Positions 17,124 through 27,061 of a stretch of 64,000 bases of DNA are shown here, piece after piece (the first letter of the stretch is position 1; each line of letters opens with the position of its first letter). The DNA lies in assembly GCA_002839355.1 (NCBI GenBank), contig PGXW01000004.1, positions 1 through 64,000 of the forward strand, read 5' to 3'. Both the position numbers and the translations under genes were made by a program. This DNA is from Spirochaetae bacterium HGW-Spirochaetae-2. GTDB lineage: Bacteria > Spirochaetota > Spirochaetia > Sphaerochaetales > Sphaerochaetaceae. The notes under the pieces were generated by a model, which saw only the letters and a program-made list of their open reading frames with translations, was not told where the DNA came from and searched no databases.

Positions 17124-17432
17124 ATGATAGCTGTAATAAAGAGCCAACAAGATTATCGGGAGGAGATTAGAGAAAAGGCAAAATCGAGAAGACTTGCCTT
17201 GAATCTGACACAAACAGGTCTGTCCAATCGTTCTGGTGTGAGCCTCGGCTCCATAAAAAAATTTGAATCGACAGGAGAAATATCCCTATCGTCACTGCTC
17301 GATATTGCATTGGCTCTCGGTTGTCTACAAGATTTCGAAATGGTGTTCCAAGAGAAGGACAGTGTACAGATAGACCTATTTTCCAAAACAAAGCCAAACA
17401 AGCCAATGCGTAAACGGGGGTCCAAGCAGTGA
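17124..17432 (+). CDS. hipB: HipB-like antitoxin, XRE family DNA-binding protein
   Basis: This 102-residue protein has a helix-turn-helix of the XRE/Cro type (LALNLTQTGLSNRSGVSLGSIKKFE..., about residues 25-50) and a basic tail. By analogy with HipB it neutralises the adjacent HipA kinase and represses the operon by binding the palindrome over the -10. AAGGGAT precedes ATG 17124. The stop overlaps the hipA GTG start by 4 bp, fixing stoichiometric coupling. Confidence 0.85.
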   Translation: MIAVIKSQQDYREEIREKAKSRRLALNLTQTGLSNRSGVSLGSIKKFESTGEISLSSLLDIALALGCLQDFEMVFQEKDSVQIDLFSKTKPNKPMRKRGSKQ

Positions 17433-18628
17433 GACTTGACGTCTACCTCAACGATTATGGAAAAAGACGCCTGGTCGGACGCCTAGACGATAGAGGAGGG
17501 GAGATTGTATTTCAATATGCCCCAGATTTTCTTCATGAAGAACTAAACCTTTCACCATTCCTGTTGCCATTGCGAACACAAGCTTTTATTGAAGATTCCC
17601 ATGTATTTGGTGGATTGTATGGTTTGTTTGAAGATAGCATACCCGATGGATGGGGACGGTTGTTGCTTGACCGCAGGTTAAAGAGCATTTTTCCTGTGAA
17701 TCATCCGGTCGGACAGCTTGAACGGCTTGCATTGGTCGGGGCGACAGGTATCGGAGCGTTAGAGTATGAACCCTTCTTGGACGCCAAAGAGGGCCCCGAA
17801 TCCACAATTGCAGATTTGACAATACTGGATACGTTCGCCCAACATGCAATTGAATACCTCCAGGGGGAGTCAACCGAGATATTGGATGAGTTGTATGTGA
17901 ACAATGGTTCTTCCGGAGGTGCCAGACCCAAGGTTGTCGCATTGGTCTCGGATGACCGGAAGGATATTGTGTTTGACCAAGCCCGCTGCGTTACCGCTTC
18001 TCTGGGATATGCTCCTTGGTTGATAAAATTCCCCAACTCGCATGATCCGAATTCGATAGGAAAAATCGAATACATGTATTCGTGTGTTGCCAGGAAAGCC
18101 GGGATAGAGATACCACCTACACACCTATTTCCATCGAACCATGGGCCTGGATACTTCGGTATACAACGGTTCGATCGCTATGTTGAACCAGAAACCCGTC
18201 GGATCTTGAAAATCCATGTACACAGTGCTTGTGGTTTACTGCATGCGAGCCATCGGTATTCTTCAATCGATTATGAGAGCCTGATCCGACTAACCTCGCT
18301 CCTCACACAAGACGTAAGGGAAACCGAACGAATGGTTAGGCTCATGATGTTCAATGTAAAGAGTGGGAATAAGGATGACCACAGCCGCAATTTTTCGTTT
18401 GTTTTGCTTCAAGATGGCACGTGGAAGCTTTCCCCAGCATATGACCTGACACCCTCGAATGGTTTCAACGGTGAACATTCGGCTACGGTGAACAACAAGG
18501 GAACGGATATTGGTGATAGGGACCTTTTGCAAGTTGCCACATCCGGAGGACTATCTCCGGCAAAAGCTAAGGAAATCCTTCAAGAAGTTTCTGAAGCTGT
18601 AGTTGAGTTACTGACCGGTAGCCTCTGA
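17429..18628 (+). CDS. hipA: HipA toxin, Ser/Thr kinase (full-length type)
   Basis: The protein has 399 residues. The N-terminal subdomain (about 1-100, GLFEDSIPDGWGRLLLDRRL) and the kinase core (to about 390) are on one chain, as in classical HipA. Visible motifs are the Gly-rich loop SSGGARPK, Lys in WLIKFP, FDR, the catalytic NKDDHSRNFSF and the metal-binding SPAYDLTPS. HipA of E. coli phosphorylates glutamyl-tRNA synthetase and causes growth arrest; the target here is not known. The catalytic loop has Arg rather than the usual Lys before Asn. It appears intact, unlike the toxin-antitoxin wreck immediately upstream. Confidence 0.88.
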   Translation: MRLDVYLNDYGKRRLVGRLDDRGGEIVFQYAPDFLHEELNLSPFLLPLRTQAFIEDSHVFGGLYGLFEDSIPDGWGRLLLDRRLKSIFPVNHPVGQLERLALVGATGIGALEYEPFLDAKEGPESTIADLTILDTFAQHAIEYLQGESTEILDELYVNNGSSGGARPKVVALVSDDRKDIVFDQARCVTASLGYAPWLIKFPNSHDPNSIGKIEYMYSCVARKAGIEIPPTHLFPSNHGPGYFGIQRFDRYVEPETRRILKIHVHSACGLLHASHRYSSIDYESLIRLTSLLTQDVRETERMVRLMMFNVKSGNKDDHSRNFSFVLLQDGTWKLSPAYDLTPSNGFNGEHSATVNNKGTDIGDRDLLQVATSGGLSPAKAKEILQEVSEAVVELLTGSL

Positions 18629-18840
18629 TATTTCCTATACCGAAGGCCACCAAGATATCGTTCATCCAGGTTGTAAACAATCTCATCAATTTCAAATAAA
18701 AACCAAAAAAATATGTAATTATATTTCCTTTCAACTATTAACATTCCTTGAAAAATCATATAAAATCCGACTCTGGAAATCAGAATGTCAATAACAAGCT
18801 AAAAACTCAGACAATTCCATATTTTAGAAGGTACTGAACC

Positions 18841-19278
18841 ATGGGAAAGCCTCTTACACCTTTACATTGCATAAGCATGATAAGTCTTGTCGTTCTGTTA
18901 CTATTTTTCTCAGGTTGTGAAATGTCCAACGGCAACGATGGTTCTCCTATCGTCGTCTCTTCAAACCCCATACATGGGTCTGGCAGCGTTCCAATTGACC
19001 TCAATAGAATACTGATTGTTTTTAACGACGAGATGATTACAACGAGCTATTCACTCGCATGGAACCCCTCAAGTTTTCAGCATAAGATTAAGAAAACACA
19101 ATTCATCGATACAAATACATTTGAAATACAACTGAAAGCCAACGAAGAGGATTTGGAGTATGGAACATCCTATAAGGTAATTCTGAATCCAGGCAATTCA
19201 AAAAACTTCAAGAATACGGGTGGATTTTCACTTGGTAGGAATACAGAAATAGCCTTTACGACACAGGAAATGGAATAA
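18841..19278 (+). CDS. Small lipoprotein with Ig-like (Big_5) domain
   Basis: This 145-residue protein has a lipobox (LFFSGC, Cys about residue 26) after a hydrophobic signal, so it should be lipid-anchored. The rest fits a single bacterial Ig-like 'Big_5' repeat: ...VSSNPIHGSGSVPIDLNRILIVFNDEM, then GTSYKVIL, typical of cell-surface proteins. Such domains usually come in arrays or attached to enzymes; here it stands alone. The flanks are AT-rich (18629-18840 shows no gene). Function unknown. Confidence 0.68.
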   Translation: MGKPLTPLHCISMISLVVLLLFFSGCEMSNGNDGSPIVVSSNPIHGSGSVPIDLNRILIVFNDEMITTSYSLAWNPSSFQHKIKKTQFIDTNTFEIQLKANEEDLEYGTSYKVILNPGNSKNFKNTGGFSLGRNTEIAFTTQEME

Positions 19279-19307
19279 TCCTTAACCATGCCACTATACG
19301 TTTGCTT

Positions 19308-19336
19308 AAAAATATGGAGGTCATACGCTGACCTCC
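19308..19336 (-). terminator. Terminator of rlmL operon
   Basis: GGAGGTCA-TACGC-TGACCTCC (19316-19336) is a perfect 8-bp stem. On the minus strand it is followed by ATATTTTT. Confidence 0.85.
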
Positions 19337-19361
19337 ACCCATACACATACATTCGTTGAGC

Positions 19362-21605
19362 CTATGCTTTCTTTTTGACTACTTTTTTCATAGGTTTTTC
19401 CAACTCACGGGGCTGCATCCTCACAATCGCCTTGCGGTGCCTGATCAGGTAACAGTAATGGATCTTCTGGTCCCGTATGAAATCCTCGCCGATTGTCTGC
19501 GGTGTAATCTCCTCTACATCGTATTCTTCCTCAAGTTCGGGATCGATCGAGAACTTTCGGAAATTGGTTGAGAAGATCAGTGTGCCATGTTGGGACAAAT
19601 GCTTCATGGTCGCATGCACCAACCTGGTCTGGTCACGATCCACATCGAACTCCCTGCGCATCTTCGAATTGCTGAACGTCGGGGGATCGCAGAATATCAA
19701 GTCGTACATATCGTAGGTCGAGCGCAACCATTCGATACAATCTTCCTTGTAGAAGAAATGGTTCATTCCTTCGAAACCGTTCATCCGCATGTTCTTGATT
19801 GCCCAGTCCAGATAAGTCGAGGAGGCATCGACGGAGACCGTGCTGAGAGCACCACCAGCGGCTGCATGGACTGTTGCCGTCCCCGTGTAGGAGAAGAGGT
19901 TGAGGAAGCGCTTGCCCTCGGCCATATCCTCGATCATCTTGCGTACCGGACGATGGTCCAGGAATATTCCCGTATCGAGATAATCGGTGAAGTTGACCAT
20001 GAACATGTGTCCGTGTTCGCGGATGATAAAGAACTTCCCCGCCGACGAGAGCTTCTCGTACTGGCTGAGACCTTTCTGCTCGCGCCGCTGTTTCACAAAA
20101 ATCATCTCTCGCTCGATTCCCAGCGCACGCTCGGTCGCATCGATCAGTTCCTCAAGGCGCCGTTCGGCATCATCCGGATCAATGGTCGCCGGAGGAGCAT
20201 ACTCCTGCAAATGCAGGTACTTGCCCTCATACCAGTCGATGGCGGCAGAGTATTCGGGCATATCGGCATCGTAGATGCGATACGAAGTCACACCTTCGGC
20301 TTCCATGAGCGGTTTAATCCGCGAGAGGTTCTTCTTCAAGCGGTTGAAAGCCATCTCGGCGCCCGGCGTGAGCGGTTGCGCAAGACGATCCTTCTTGCGT
20401 TGGACAGCCTTGTCTATCATCTCCTGCCGTTGTTCGCGGGTGAACACGAGATAGTGAGCCAACTGTGCCTCGAGCGGGCCGTTGTACAAGGAGTTGGTCC
20501 TGTCGGGCTTCATGTCGACATAGCTGAGTAGTTCCTTGTCTCCGCACAGGATGCTTACCCGCCAACCTGGAAACAGCGTGTTGAACTGCGTTCCCAACGA
20601 GAGATACAGAGCCTCAATGGAATCTCCACTGGCCATGCGAACTCCATACGGAGGATCGGTAACGGCAAAGTTGATCCCTTCGGGAACATCTTCCTCGGTG
20701 ATCGAGGTGAAATCCTTGACCTCGAACGAAAGCACACTCTCGAGCCCGGCATGCTTGGCATGGAGCCGGCACAATCGGATCGCTTCGGGATCGTTGTCCC
20801 ACCCGATGATCCTGATATTCCGCTGCATACCGATCTTTTGTCTCTCGTAGGCCTCGTCAAGCACCTCTTCCCAGATATCGGGATCGTGCATGTCGAGCTT
20901 GAGGAACGCGAATCGGTTGTTGTCCAGCAGTCCCGGGGCTGTATCGGTAGCCATGAGGGCCGCTTCGATGGGGATCGTACCGGAACCGCAGAACGGATCG
21001 AGCAACAGGGCTGGAGCGCCGTCAAGCACAGTCTTGTACCAATCGCTTCGAACCAATACCGCAGAGGCGAGGTTTTCCTTGAGGACCGCACCGGTATCGC
21101 CTTCACGGTAGCCGCGCTTGTGCAACGACTTGCCCGAGAAATCGAGATACCAGGTGACTGCATCGTGTTCGAAGTGGACATGGAACGTCACATCGGGATT
21201 GTCGAATTCGACCGTCGGACGCTCGCCCTCGTACCGCTCCTTGAGCCGATCCACAATAGCATCCTTGAGTCTGATTGCCCCGAACGTGGTCTTCTTCAAC
21301 CACGGACAGTTCATGGCTGTTACCGTGACGGTGAACGTCTTCGTCGGATCAAGCCAGGTTTCCCAAGGTATTTGCATGGAGGATTCGTAGAATTCATCGG
21401 GACCGAACAACTCGTCATCCTGGGCAATGCCCAGCATGAGACGGGTCGAGATCCGTGTCTGCAAACAAAAGCGGTAGGCGGTGACGAGGTCTGCCTCGAA
21501 CTCCACACCGGCATTGACCAGATGAACTTCGGTAGCGCCGGCATCTTTTGCCTCTTGGGCGACCATGTCGTTCTGGTTGGCGGCAGCAGCCGCAAAGTAT
21601 ATCAT
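19362..21605 (-). CDS. rlmL: Bifunctional 23S rRNA methyltransferase RlmL (G2445/G2069)
   Basis: At 747 residues it has the E. coli RlmKL architecture. A THUMP domain (about 45-165) is followed by an N-terminal MTase with LLDPFCGSGTIPIEAA and TDPPYGVRM (m2G2445). A linker leads to a second MTase with FLNLFSYTGTATVHAA and FCDPPTFSNSK (m7G2069). The C-terminal tail is Lys-rich (KKVVKKKA). AAGGAG precedes ATG 21605, 9 nt after the hslO stop, so it is in the ftsH-hslO-rlmL transcript. Confidence 0.92.
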   Translation of the reverse strand: MIYFAAAAANQNDMVAQEAKDAGATEVHLVNAGVEFEADLVTAYRFCLQTRISTRLMLGIAQDDELFGPDEFYESSMQIPWETWLDPTKTFTVTVTAMNCPWLKKTTFGAIRLKDAIVDRLKERYEGERPTVEFDNPDVTFHVHFEHDAVTWYLDFSGKSLHKRGYREGDTGAVLKENLASAVLVRSDWYKTVLDGAPALLLDPFCGSGTIPIEAALMATDTAPGLLDNNRFAFLKLDMHDPDIWEEVLDEAYERQKIGMQRNIRIIGWDNDPEAIRLCRLHAKHAGLESVLSFEVKDFTSITEEDVPEGINFAVTDPPYGVRMASGDSIEALYLSLGTQFNTLFPGWRVSILCGDKELLSYVDMKPDRTNSLYNGPLEAQLAHYLVFTREQRQEMIDKAVQRKKDRLAQPLTPGAEMAFNRLKKNLSRIKPLMEAEGVTSYRIYDADMPEYSAAIDWYEGKYLHLQEYAPPATIDPDDAERRLEELIDATERALGIEREMIFVKQRREQKGLSQYEKLSSAGKFFIIREHGHMFMVNFTDYLDTGIFLDHRPVRKMIEDMAEGKRFLNLFSYTGTATVHAAAGGALSTVSVDASSTYLDWAIKNMRMNGFEGMNHFFYKEDCIEWLRSTYDMYDLIFCDPPTFSNSKMRREFDVDRDQTRLVHATMKHLSQHGTLIFSTNFRKFSIDPELEEEYDVEEITPQTIGEDFIRDQKIHYCYLIRHRKAIVRMQPRELEKPMKKVVKKKA

Positions 21606-21614
21606 AAGGACTCC

Positions 21615-22538
21615 TTACTGCAATAATGTGTCCAATTCGTCTTTTCCGAAAGGGTACACGGATCCACAATTGAAACAATGCAGTTCCAAGGGGAACGGAC
21701 CCTCTGCCAGGATAGCTGTCCTTTCATCCTGCGGAAGTGATCGGAGATAATCGGCGAACCGCTTGCGGTCGCACGGACATGAGAAGCCATATGGCAAATG
21801 CTCCAAATGGCGCGGATCGGAAGCGGCAAACACCTCTTCCACGAAGTCCGCACCGGACTTTCCTTCCGACAGGTATTTTCCAAGCGAAGGCATGTTCGCA
21901 CAGGTCATTTCCAATTCTTCCAGTTGGGCATCGTCCGAACCGGGCAGATTCTGGAGGAAAAGGCCCCCGGCACCCACCACACGACCTTCCCGGTCGAACT
22001 GGATGCTCAGGGAGACCACCGACGGGGTCTGTTCGGAAATAAGGAAATATTCGGCCAAATCCTTGGCGATACTGCCGTGTTGGAGCATCACCTGACCTGT
22101 GAACGGAGACTTCTTTCCTTCCAGCAATTTCGTCACGGTAAGGAAACCGGGACCGAAGAACGGTGAGAGATCGAAACTTTCCAGCGGTTTCTCGATGGGA
22201 ATGGGAACTTCCTTCAAATATCCCCTGACAGCACCGATAGCCCAGGCCTCGATATAGACACCCTTGATCGGGCCCCCGCACTCTATGGAGAGTTGCACGC
22301 GGTCGTCACCTTTCACAGTAGAGGCCAACAGGCCGCCGGCTAGATAGCCATGGCCGAGTACCAAGGTTTCCAGGATCCCCAGATCGTGGTTTGCGCGCAT
22401 CTGGTTGACAACACCAGTTCCCTGCAGCACAACCGCACGGATAGAACCGTCGTTCAACAGGAAAACATCCCTTCCATCTTCGGGAAGGGATTGTATATGG
22501 GAACGTAAAAAATCATCTTCAATAGGTTTGCGAATCAT
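21615..22538 (-). CDS. hslO: Redox-regulated chaperone Hsp33
   Basis: The protein has 307 residues. The N-terminal domain (GTGVVNQMRANHDLG, ALGRT-like GHGYLAGGLLA) is followed by the C-terminal zinc switch with FSCPCDRK and HCFNCGS, the CxC...CxxC set that forms disulfides on oxidation and activates the holdase. It lies 11 nt downstream of ftsH with no strong Shine-Dalgarno, suggesting translational coupling in a proteostasis operon. Confidence 0.93.
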   Translation of the reverse strand: MIRKPIEDDFLRSHIQSLPEDGRDVFLLNDGSIRAVVLQGTGVVNQMRANHDLGILETLVLGHGYLAGGLLASTVKGDDRVQLSIECGGPIKGVYIEAWAIGAVRGYLKEVPIPIEKPLESFDLSPFFGPGFLTVTKLLEGKKSPFTGQVMLQHGSIAKDLAEYFLISEQTPSVVSLSIQFDREGRVVGAGGLFLQNLPGSDDAQLEELEMTCANMPSLGKYLSEGKSGADFVEEVFAASDPRHLEHLPYGFSCPCDRKRFADYLRSLPQDERTAILAEGPFPLELHCFNCGSVYPFGKDELDTLLQ

Positions 22539-22549
22539 AGTGGTATAGA

Positions 22550-24520
22550 TTACGCAACAACACCATTTTGTGCAAGCGTTTGGAACTCCTCTCCGTCGAT
22601 AACTTCTTTCTCCAGGAGAATTGCCGTGATCTTTTCCAAGACCTCCCGATTTTTCCCCAATTTCTCCAGGACCGTCTTGTAGCGTTCGTTCACGATCCGA
22701 GCCGTCTCGCTGTCGATATATTCCTGGGCGACTTCCGAATATTCGCGGGCACCACCCAACCCTTGGCTGGTCGTGGAGGGTAGCGTTATGTTCCTGTAGC
22801 GCTCGCTCATACCGAATTCTGTGATCATCCGCCGTACCATGTCGCTCGCCCGGCTGATATCGTTTCCGGCACCCGTGGAAATCTCTCCGAATATGAGTTC
22901 CTCGGCTGCCCTGCCTCCCATGAGAGTATCGATATTTCCAAGCAACTCGCTTTCGCTCATGAGGAACCGGTCCTCCGTGGGATACTGCAACGTATATCCG
23001 AGGGCTCCAAGTCCGCGGGGAATGATCGATATCTTGGAAACCGGAGGCGCACCCTTAGTAGTATAGGCGGTGAGCGCATGTCCCGTCTCGTGATACGCGA
23101 CCTTCTTGCGCTCGTCATCGGTGAGAATCCGGCTCTTGCGCTGCAAACCGGCAACAGATTTCTCGATCGCTTCCTCGAAGTCGGATTGGTTGACCGTCTT
23201 CCTTCCGGAACGGACGGCCATGAGTGCCGCTTCGTTGGCGATGTTGGCGAGGTCTGCTCCGGCAAGGCCCGCGGCAGACTGTGCGATTTTACGCAAGTCT
23301 ACGCCAGCCGCTATCTTGATACCCTTCGTATGGATCTTCAGGATTGCCAACCTACCATCCAAATCGGGTTTGTCCACCAGCACCTGACGGTCGAAACGGC
23401 CAGGTCTCAGCAATGCCTGGTCAAGTATTTCGGGACGGTTGGTGGCTGCGATAATGATGACGCCGGTACGCGAATCGAACCCATCCATTTCGACCAACAG
23501 CTGGTTGAGCGTCTGTTCGCGCTCATCGTTGCCGCCGAAACCCGCTTGGCTTCTGGTACGACCGATCGCATCGATTTCGTCGATGAATATGATGCAGGGC
23601 GATTTCTCCCGTGCCTGCCTGAACAAATCACGCACACGGGCCGCACCGACACCGACGAACATCTCGACAAAATCGGCGCCGCTCATGCGGAAGAACGGAA
23701 CTCCCGCTTCACCGGCCACGGCCTTTGCCAACAGGGTCTTTCCGGTTCCAGGGGGACCGACCAACAGCACGCCCTTGGGAATCTTGCCGCCGATTTCCGT
23801 ATACTTGTCCGGATTCTTCAGGAAGTCGACCACCTCTTCCAGTTCGAGCTTGCTCTCATCGGCACCCGCCACATCCTTGAACCGCACCCCGGTATCACCC
23901 TCGGCAACAATCTTTGCCTTGTTCTGGTTGAAGGAGAGGACGCCCTGTCCACCTCCCTGTCCCATCTTGGCGAACACAAAGCGCCAGATCGCAAGGAAGA
24001 TCAGCATGGGAAGCAGATAGCTGAGCAGGGACGAAAAGAGGCTCGGAGTCGCTGGAGCTGTTGCATAATATTCGATTCCGGCTGCATCCAGCAACGGTAT
24101 GAACGTCGGGTCATCCAGTGCATAGGTGGAGAAGGATTGAATATCAGGCGCCTGTTGGGTCAATCCCCGCAAGCCTGTGGTCTGTACGGTATTCACCACT
24201 TGCTCACGGCTTATGGTGTACCCGACATACTTGTTCTCCTGTATCTCGACCCGCACGATCTGGCCGGACCGGATCATGTTCTTGAACTGGTTGTAATCGA
24301 CCGCAGTCACATTCGTGTTGCGCATCAGATACGTGTTGATCATCATCATCGCAAGAATGATGAAGATGAAATACCAGAACGAGAACTTGAAGCGTTTTCC
24401 GAAAAACGAGAATTTCCCATTGTCCTTGTGGATACCCGGCTCTTTCTCTGGGCAAGGTTTGTTCTTGCCCATCTGATTGGGCTTCTGTTTGTCCTGGCAT
24501 TCCGAATCTTTTTCTGTCAT
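22550..24520 (-). CDS. ftsH: ATP-dependent zinc metalloprotease FtsH
   Basis: This membrane AAA+ protease degrades unassembled membrane and regulatory proteins. The 656-residue protein has a Lys/Pro/Glu-rich cytosolic N-tail of about 35 residues, then TM1 ([18 protein letters not shown]), a periplasmic domain, TM2 ([19 protein letters not shown]), Walker [19 protein letters not shown], the second region of homology [18 protein letters not shown], and the zinc site HETGH. ATG 24520 follows GAGGTGTAC; the in-frame ATGs at 24559 and 24592 fall close to the promoter. Confidence 0.94.
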   Translation of the reverse strand: MTEKDSECQDKQKPNQMGKNKPCPEKEPGIHKDNGKFSFFGKRFKFSFWYFIFIILAMMMINTYLMRNTNVTAVDYNQFKNMIRSGQIVRVEIQENKYVGYTISREQVVNTVQTTGLRGLTQQAPDIQSFSTYALDDPTFIPLLDAAGIEYYATAPATPSLFSSLLSYLLPMLIFLAIWRFVFAKMGQGGGQGVLSFNQNKAKIVAEGDTGVRFKDVAGADESKLELEEVVDFLKNPDKYTEIGGKIPKGVLLVGPPGTGKTLLAKAVAGEAGVPFFRMSGADFVEMFVGVGAARVRDLFRQAREKSPCIIFIDEIDAIGRTRSQAGFGGNDEREQTLNQLLVEMDGFDSRTGVIIIAATNRPEILDQALLRPGRFDRQVLVDKPDLDGRLAILKIHTKGIKIAAGVDLRKIAQSAAGLAGADLANIANEAALMAVRSGRKTVNQSDFEEAIEKSVAGLQRKSRILTDDERKKVAYHETGHALTAYTTKGAPPVSKISIIPRGLGALGYTLQYPTEDRFLMSESELLGNIDTLMGGRAAEELIFGEISTGAGNDISRASDMVRRMITEFGMSERYRNITLPSTTSQGLGGAREYSEVAQEYIDSETARIVNERYKTVLEKLGKNREVLEKITAILLEKEVIDGEEFQTLAQNGVVA

Positions 24521-24563
24521 GTACACCTCATAGGCCGTCACCTGGTTGTGACGTGCCATATAC

Positions 24564-24592
24564 AATATACATCGCCTGTCGGCAATCGACAA
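24564..24592 (-). promoter_or_regulatory. ftsH promoter
   Basis: Minus strand TTGTCG (24592-24587), 17 bp, TATATT (24569-24564). Its -35 overlaps the -35 of the divergent SDR promoter. Confidence 0.6.
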
Positions 24593-24614
24593 ACCGACGA
24601 TTGTGGCCTATAGT
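24586..24614 (+). promoter_or_regulatory. SDR gene promoter, leaderless arrangement
   Basis: TCGACA (24586-24591), 17 bp, TATAGT (24609-24614), then exactly 6 nt (CACCAT) before ATG 24621. No Shine-Dalgarno can fit. Confidence 0.55.
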
Positions 24615-24620
24615 CACCAT

Positions 24621-25361
24621 ATGAAATTGCCAGAATCTGTGGTGGTGGTCACCGGAGCCTCCGACCGGCTAGGACGCATGGTCGCCCTCGCACTCGCTGC
24701 GCGTGGTGCCAAGGTGGTCGTGCACTGCTATACCCAAACAGGAAGTGCCGACAAAACCGTTGCCCTCATACAGGAACGGGGAGGGACTGCGTTTCGCCAA
24801 GCCGCCGATCTGACGGGCATGGAGGGTATCGAAGCCCTCGCCGCGGCTGCTGTGCAACACTTCGGGCACTGGGATGGCTTGGTCAACTGTGCCTCCGTGT
24901 TCCGTGCAATCGGGATCGTGGATGTCGGAGAGGCGGATTGGCAACTCGACCAGGACCTGCACCAACGTGCCCCGTTTTTCCTTTCGAAGGCCTTGTATCG
25001 GTTTCGCAAGACTGTTGCGTCCGAATCACCCGCCTGCGTGGTGAATATCACCGACACTGGAGTCCGTCGACCGACTGGTAGCCGGCCATCGTACTACTGC
25101 GCAAAATCTGCACTCGAAGGCCAGTCACGAATACTTGGGGTATCCCTGGCTCCGCTGGTACGGGTAAATGCCGTGGCTCCGGGGGCTGTCCTACCGGCAG
25201 TCCAAGCCGATGAAGCCTATTTTACCGAATTGGAGAAGCGGTTGCCATTGGGCAAATTGGCATCACCCGAGGATGTGGTGGATGCGGTTGTATTCCTGTT
25301 CGAGAACGATTCGATCACAGGCCAGACGATAGTGGTTGACGGTGGAGAACACCTGCTGTAG
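24621..25361 (+). CDS. Short-chain dehydrogenase/reductase, pteridine reductase-like
   Basis: This 246-residue Rossmann-fold oxidoreductase has the nucleotide motif TGASDRLGR (after VVVVTG), the NCAS loop, a Tyr-x3-Lys catalytic pair in SYYCAKSAL and VDGG at the C-terminus. The text VVNITDTG and the early TGASDRLGRMVALALAARGAKVVVH resemble pteridine/dihydromonapterin reductases (FolM, PTR1), which normally have an Asp-Gly after the active-site Ser. Here the Ser of the catalytic triad appears replaced by Thr, since the position reads ITDTG. The substrate is therefore uncertain. Confidence 0.72.
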   Translation: MKLPESVVVVTGASDRLGRMVALALAARGAKVVVHCYTQTGSADKTVALIQERGGTAFRQAADLTGMEGIEALAAAAVQHFGHWDGLVNCASVFRAIGIVDVGEADWQLDQDLHQRAPFFLSKALYRFRKTVASESPACVVNITDTGVRRPTGSRPSYYCAKSALEGQSRILGVSLAPLVRVNAVAPGAVLPAVQADEAYFTELEKRLPLGKLASPEDVVDAVVFLFENDSITGQTIVVDGGEHLL

Positions 25362-25373
25362 ATTCTGCAGTAG

Positions 25374-25456
25374 TGTGAAAAATTTTCACATCCCGAATGC
25401 AGTGGAAGAGCTTGCACAGCAGGTGTAGCCCTGATTTGGTGTGAAAGTTCTTCACA
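25374..25456 (+). promoter_or_regulatory. Paired operators upstream of efflux operon
   Basis: Two inverted repeats share the same half-sites: TGTGAA-AAATT-TTCACA (25374-25390) and TGTGAA-AGTTC-TTCACA (25440-25456). Both are 17 bp and their centres are 66 bp apart. They lie about 110-190 bp upstream of the predicted sigma-54 start site, where enhancer-binding proteins of the NtrC class usually bind. The obvious candidate is the NtrC-like regulator encoded at the end of this operon. Confidence 0.7.
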
Positions 25457-25538
25457 GGAAACCGAAACGGACTTCGACCACCAGTATTGTGTTGATTGTG
25501 TGTTTTTTTACCAGACAAAGTCGACGATACGAGGTGAT

Positions 25539-25554
25539 TGGCATACTATCTGCA
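25539..25554 (+). promoter_or_regulatory. Sigma-54 (-24/-12) promoter
   Basis: TGGCAT-ACTAT-CTGCA. The invariant GG and GC doublets are at the exact consensus spacing (consensus TGGCAC-N5-TTGCA). The predicted start is near 25566, 32 nt before the first start codon. Confidence 0.75.
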
Positions 25555-25597
25555 TGAATGTGGAAAATACCTGATAACAGATGGTAAAGGGAAACAA

Positions 25598-27040
25598 ATG
25601 GGAAACATACGACTCGTCGGTCTGATCGGTATCTGTCTGCTTGCATTGGCATCGTTGGGTGCCGCGGATTTGGATACGATTGTAGGTCAGGCAAAGAAGA
25701 ACAGCAGCACGATCCAGTTGATAGAGTTGAGCAAACAGAACAGCGACCTGTCGGTAGCCATGGGCGAAGTGCAGGAGACGACCGGTATCGAAGTCGCGGG
25801 AGATCTCTCCTATAGGGATTATTCGTATTCTATAACAGAGAAAAAAGAGAGTCTGGTGTTAAGTCCCTCTGTTGTCATTACCTTGCCGAACGATGGAAAG
25901 ACCAGGATTACCGTGGGAGCCACCTCGATCAGCCGGTCGTTGACCAACGACAATTTCTGGAGCGCCGATCCGAGCGTTGGGATTTCGCATACGATTTCAT
26001 TCGGCGATTCCGGTGATATCCTCAGCGATCTGAAGTTGGCCAAGCAGAAGCTCGAGATTGACCAGACCTACCGCCAACGCATCTATGACTTCGAATCCTC
26101 CATCTACAACAAGATTTCGGAGATAGTCACCTACGAAATGAACCTGCTCAATGCCGAAAAGGATATTCTTATCCAGACGACGAAGATAGAAAATGCATTG
26201 AAACTGAAGACTACTGCTGTCGGATCCACTACCTACCGGAGCATGGAGCTGGAGTTGGCCAAGTTGGAAAACACCAGGTCCTCGATCCAACAGAAGTTTG
26301 CCATGGCAAAGACCCAATACACGCAACTGACCGGTTTGGAGTGGGACGGTGTCGGTTCAATCAGGAAAGCCGACCTCTCCTTCACCTTCATGCCAACTGG
26401 TGACACCTCGGTGATCACCGCTGCGCTCGAACTGGAAATTGCGAAAGAGGAACTGGCCTTGCGGCAACGGAGTACAGTCATATCGGGAAATTCGCGTACG
26501 GTGCCGAGCCTTACTGTGGGCGGAAGCACGGGCCTCTCCTATACGGAAACGACCACTGCTACCCTAAACTACCAGATGAATGCCCAGGCAGCCTATAGCG
26601 CGAACAACTTCACCACAGGAGCCTCTGTGAACCTGGGTATCTCCGATACCGGGTCAGTCACTCCCTCGCTCACAATCAGCGGCAGTTGGAGGAACAATCC
26701 GACCGTCGCCAGCGACGTATTGGAGATCCAAAGCTTGCAAAATACTGTCGCCATTGCTGGTATCGACTATCAGGAAGCCATGTTGGACTATCAGATCAAC
26801 GCCAACCAACTCCAATCCGATATCCTCAACCATCGGCTGGAGACCGGACAGTTCGAACAGACCGCAACCTATCGCAAACAGGTGTTGGACGAGGCCCTCC
26901 AAGCGTTCGCAAAGGGATTGACAACCCAAACCGAAGTCGACCATGCCCGTTTGAATGTCGAATTGACCACCTATGAGCGCACCATATACGCACTTGAGGC
27001 GTTGGTTCTTGAAAACCGGGCGAAAGCCCTGCAACTGTAA
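25598..27040 (+). CDS. TolC-family outer-membrane efflux protein
   Basis: The 480-residue precursor has a signal peptide (MGNIRLVGLIGICLLALAS..., cleavage near GAA). The mature protein is made of long heptad-rich helices interspersed with strands, in two similar halves (about 25-250 and 250-480), as in TolC/OEP channels. Ala/Glu/Leu-rich helices near the end (EALQAFAKGLTTQTEVDHARLNVE) are typical. AAAGGGAAACAA precedes ATG 25598; an earlier in-frame start at 25538 lies within the promoter. It heads a tripartite exporter operon. Confidence 0.82.
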   Translation: MGNIRLVGLIGICLLALASLGAADLDTIVGQAKKNSSTIQLIELSKQNSDLSVAMGEVQETTGIEVAGDLSYRDYSYSITEKKESLVLSPSVVITLPNDGKTRITVGATSISRSLTNDNFWSADPSVGISHTISFGDSGDILSDLKLAKQKLEIDQTYRQRIYDFESSIYNKISEIVTYEMNLLNAEKDILIQTTKIENALKLKTTAVGSTTYRSMELELAKLENTRSSIQQKFAMAKTQYTQLTGLEWDGVGSIRKADLSFTFMPTGDTSVITAALELEIAKEELALRQRSTVISGNSRTVPSLTVGGSTGLSYTETTTATLNYQMNAQAAYSANNFTTGASVNLGISDTGSVTPSLTISGSWRNNPTVASDVLEIQSLQNTVAIAGIDYQEAMLDYQINANQLQSDILNHRLETGQFEQTATYRKQVLDEALQAFAKGLTTQTEVDHARLNVELTTYERTIYALEALVLENRAKALQL

Positions 27041-27061
27041 TCTAAGAGAGGATACACCATC

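Noticed and set aside
23078-24613. 511-codon plus-strand frame opposite ftsH
   Set aside because: ftsH motifs are all on the other strand; this frame has no family text.
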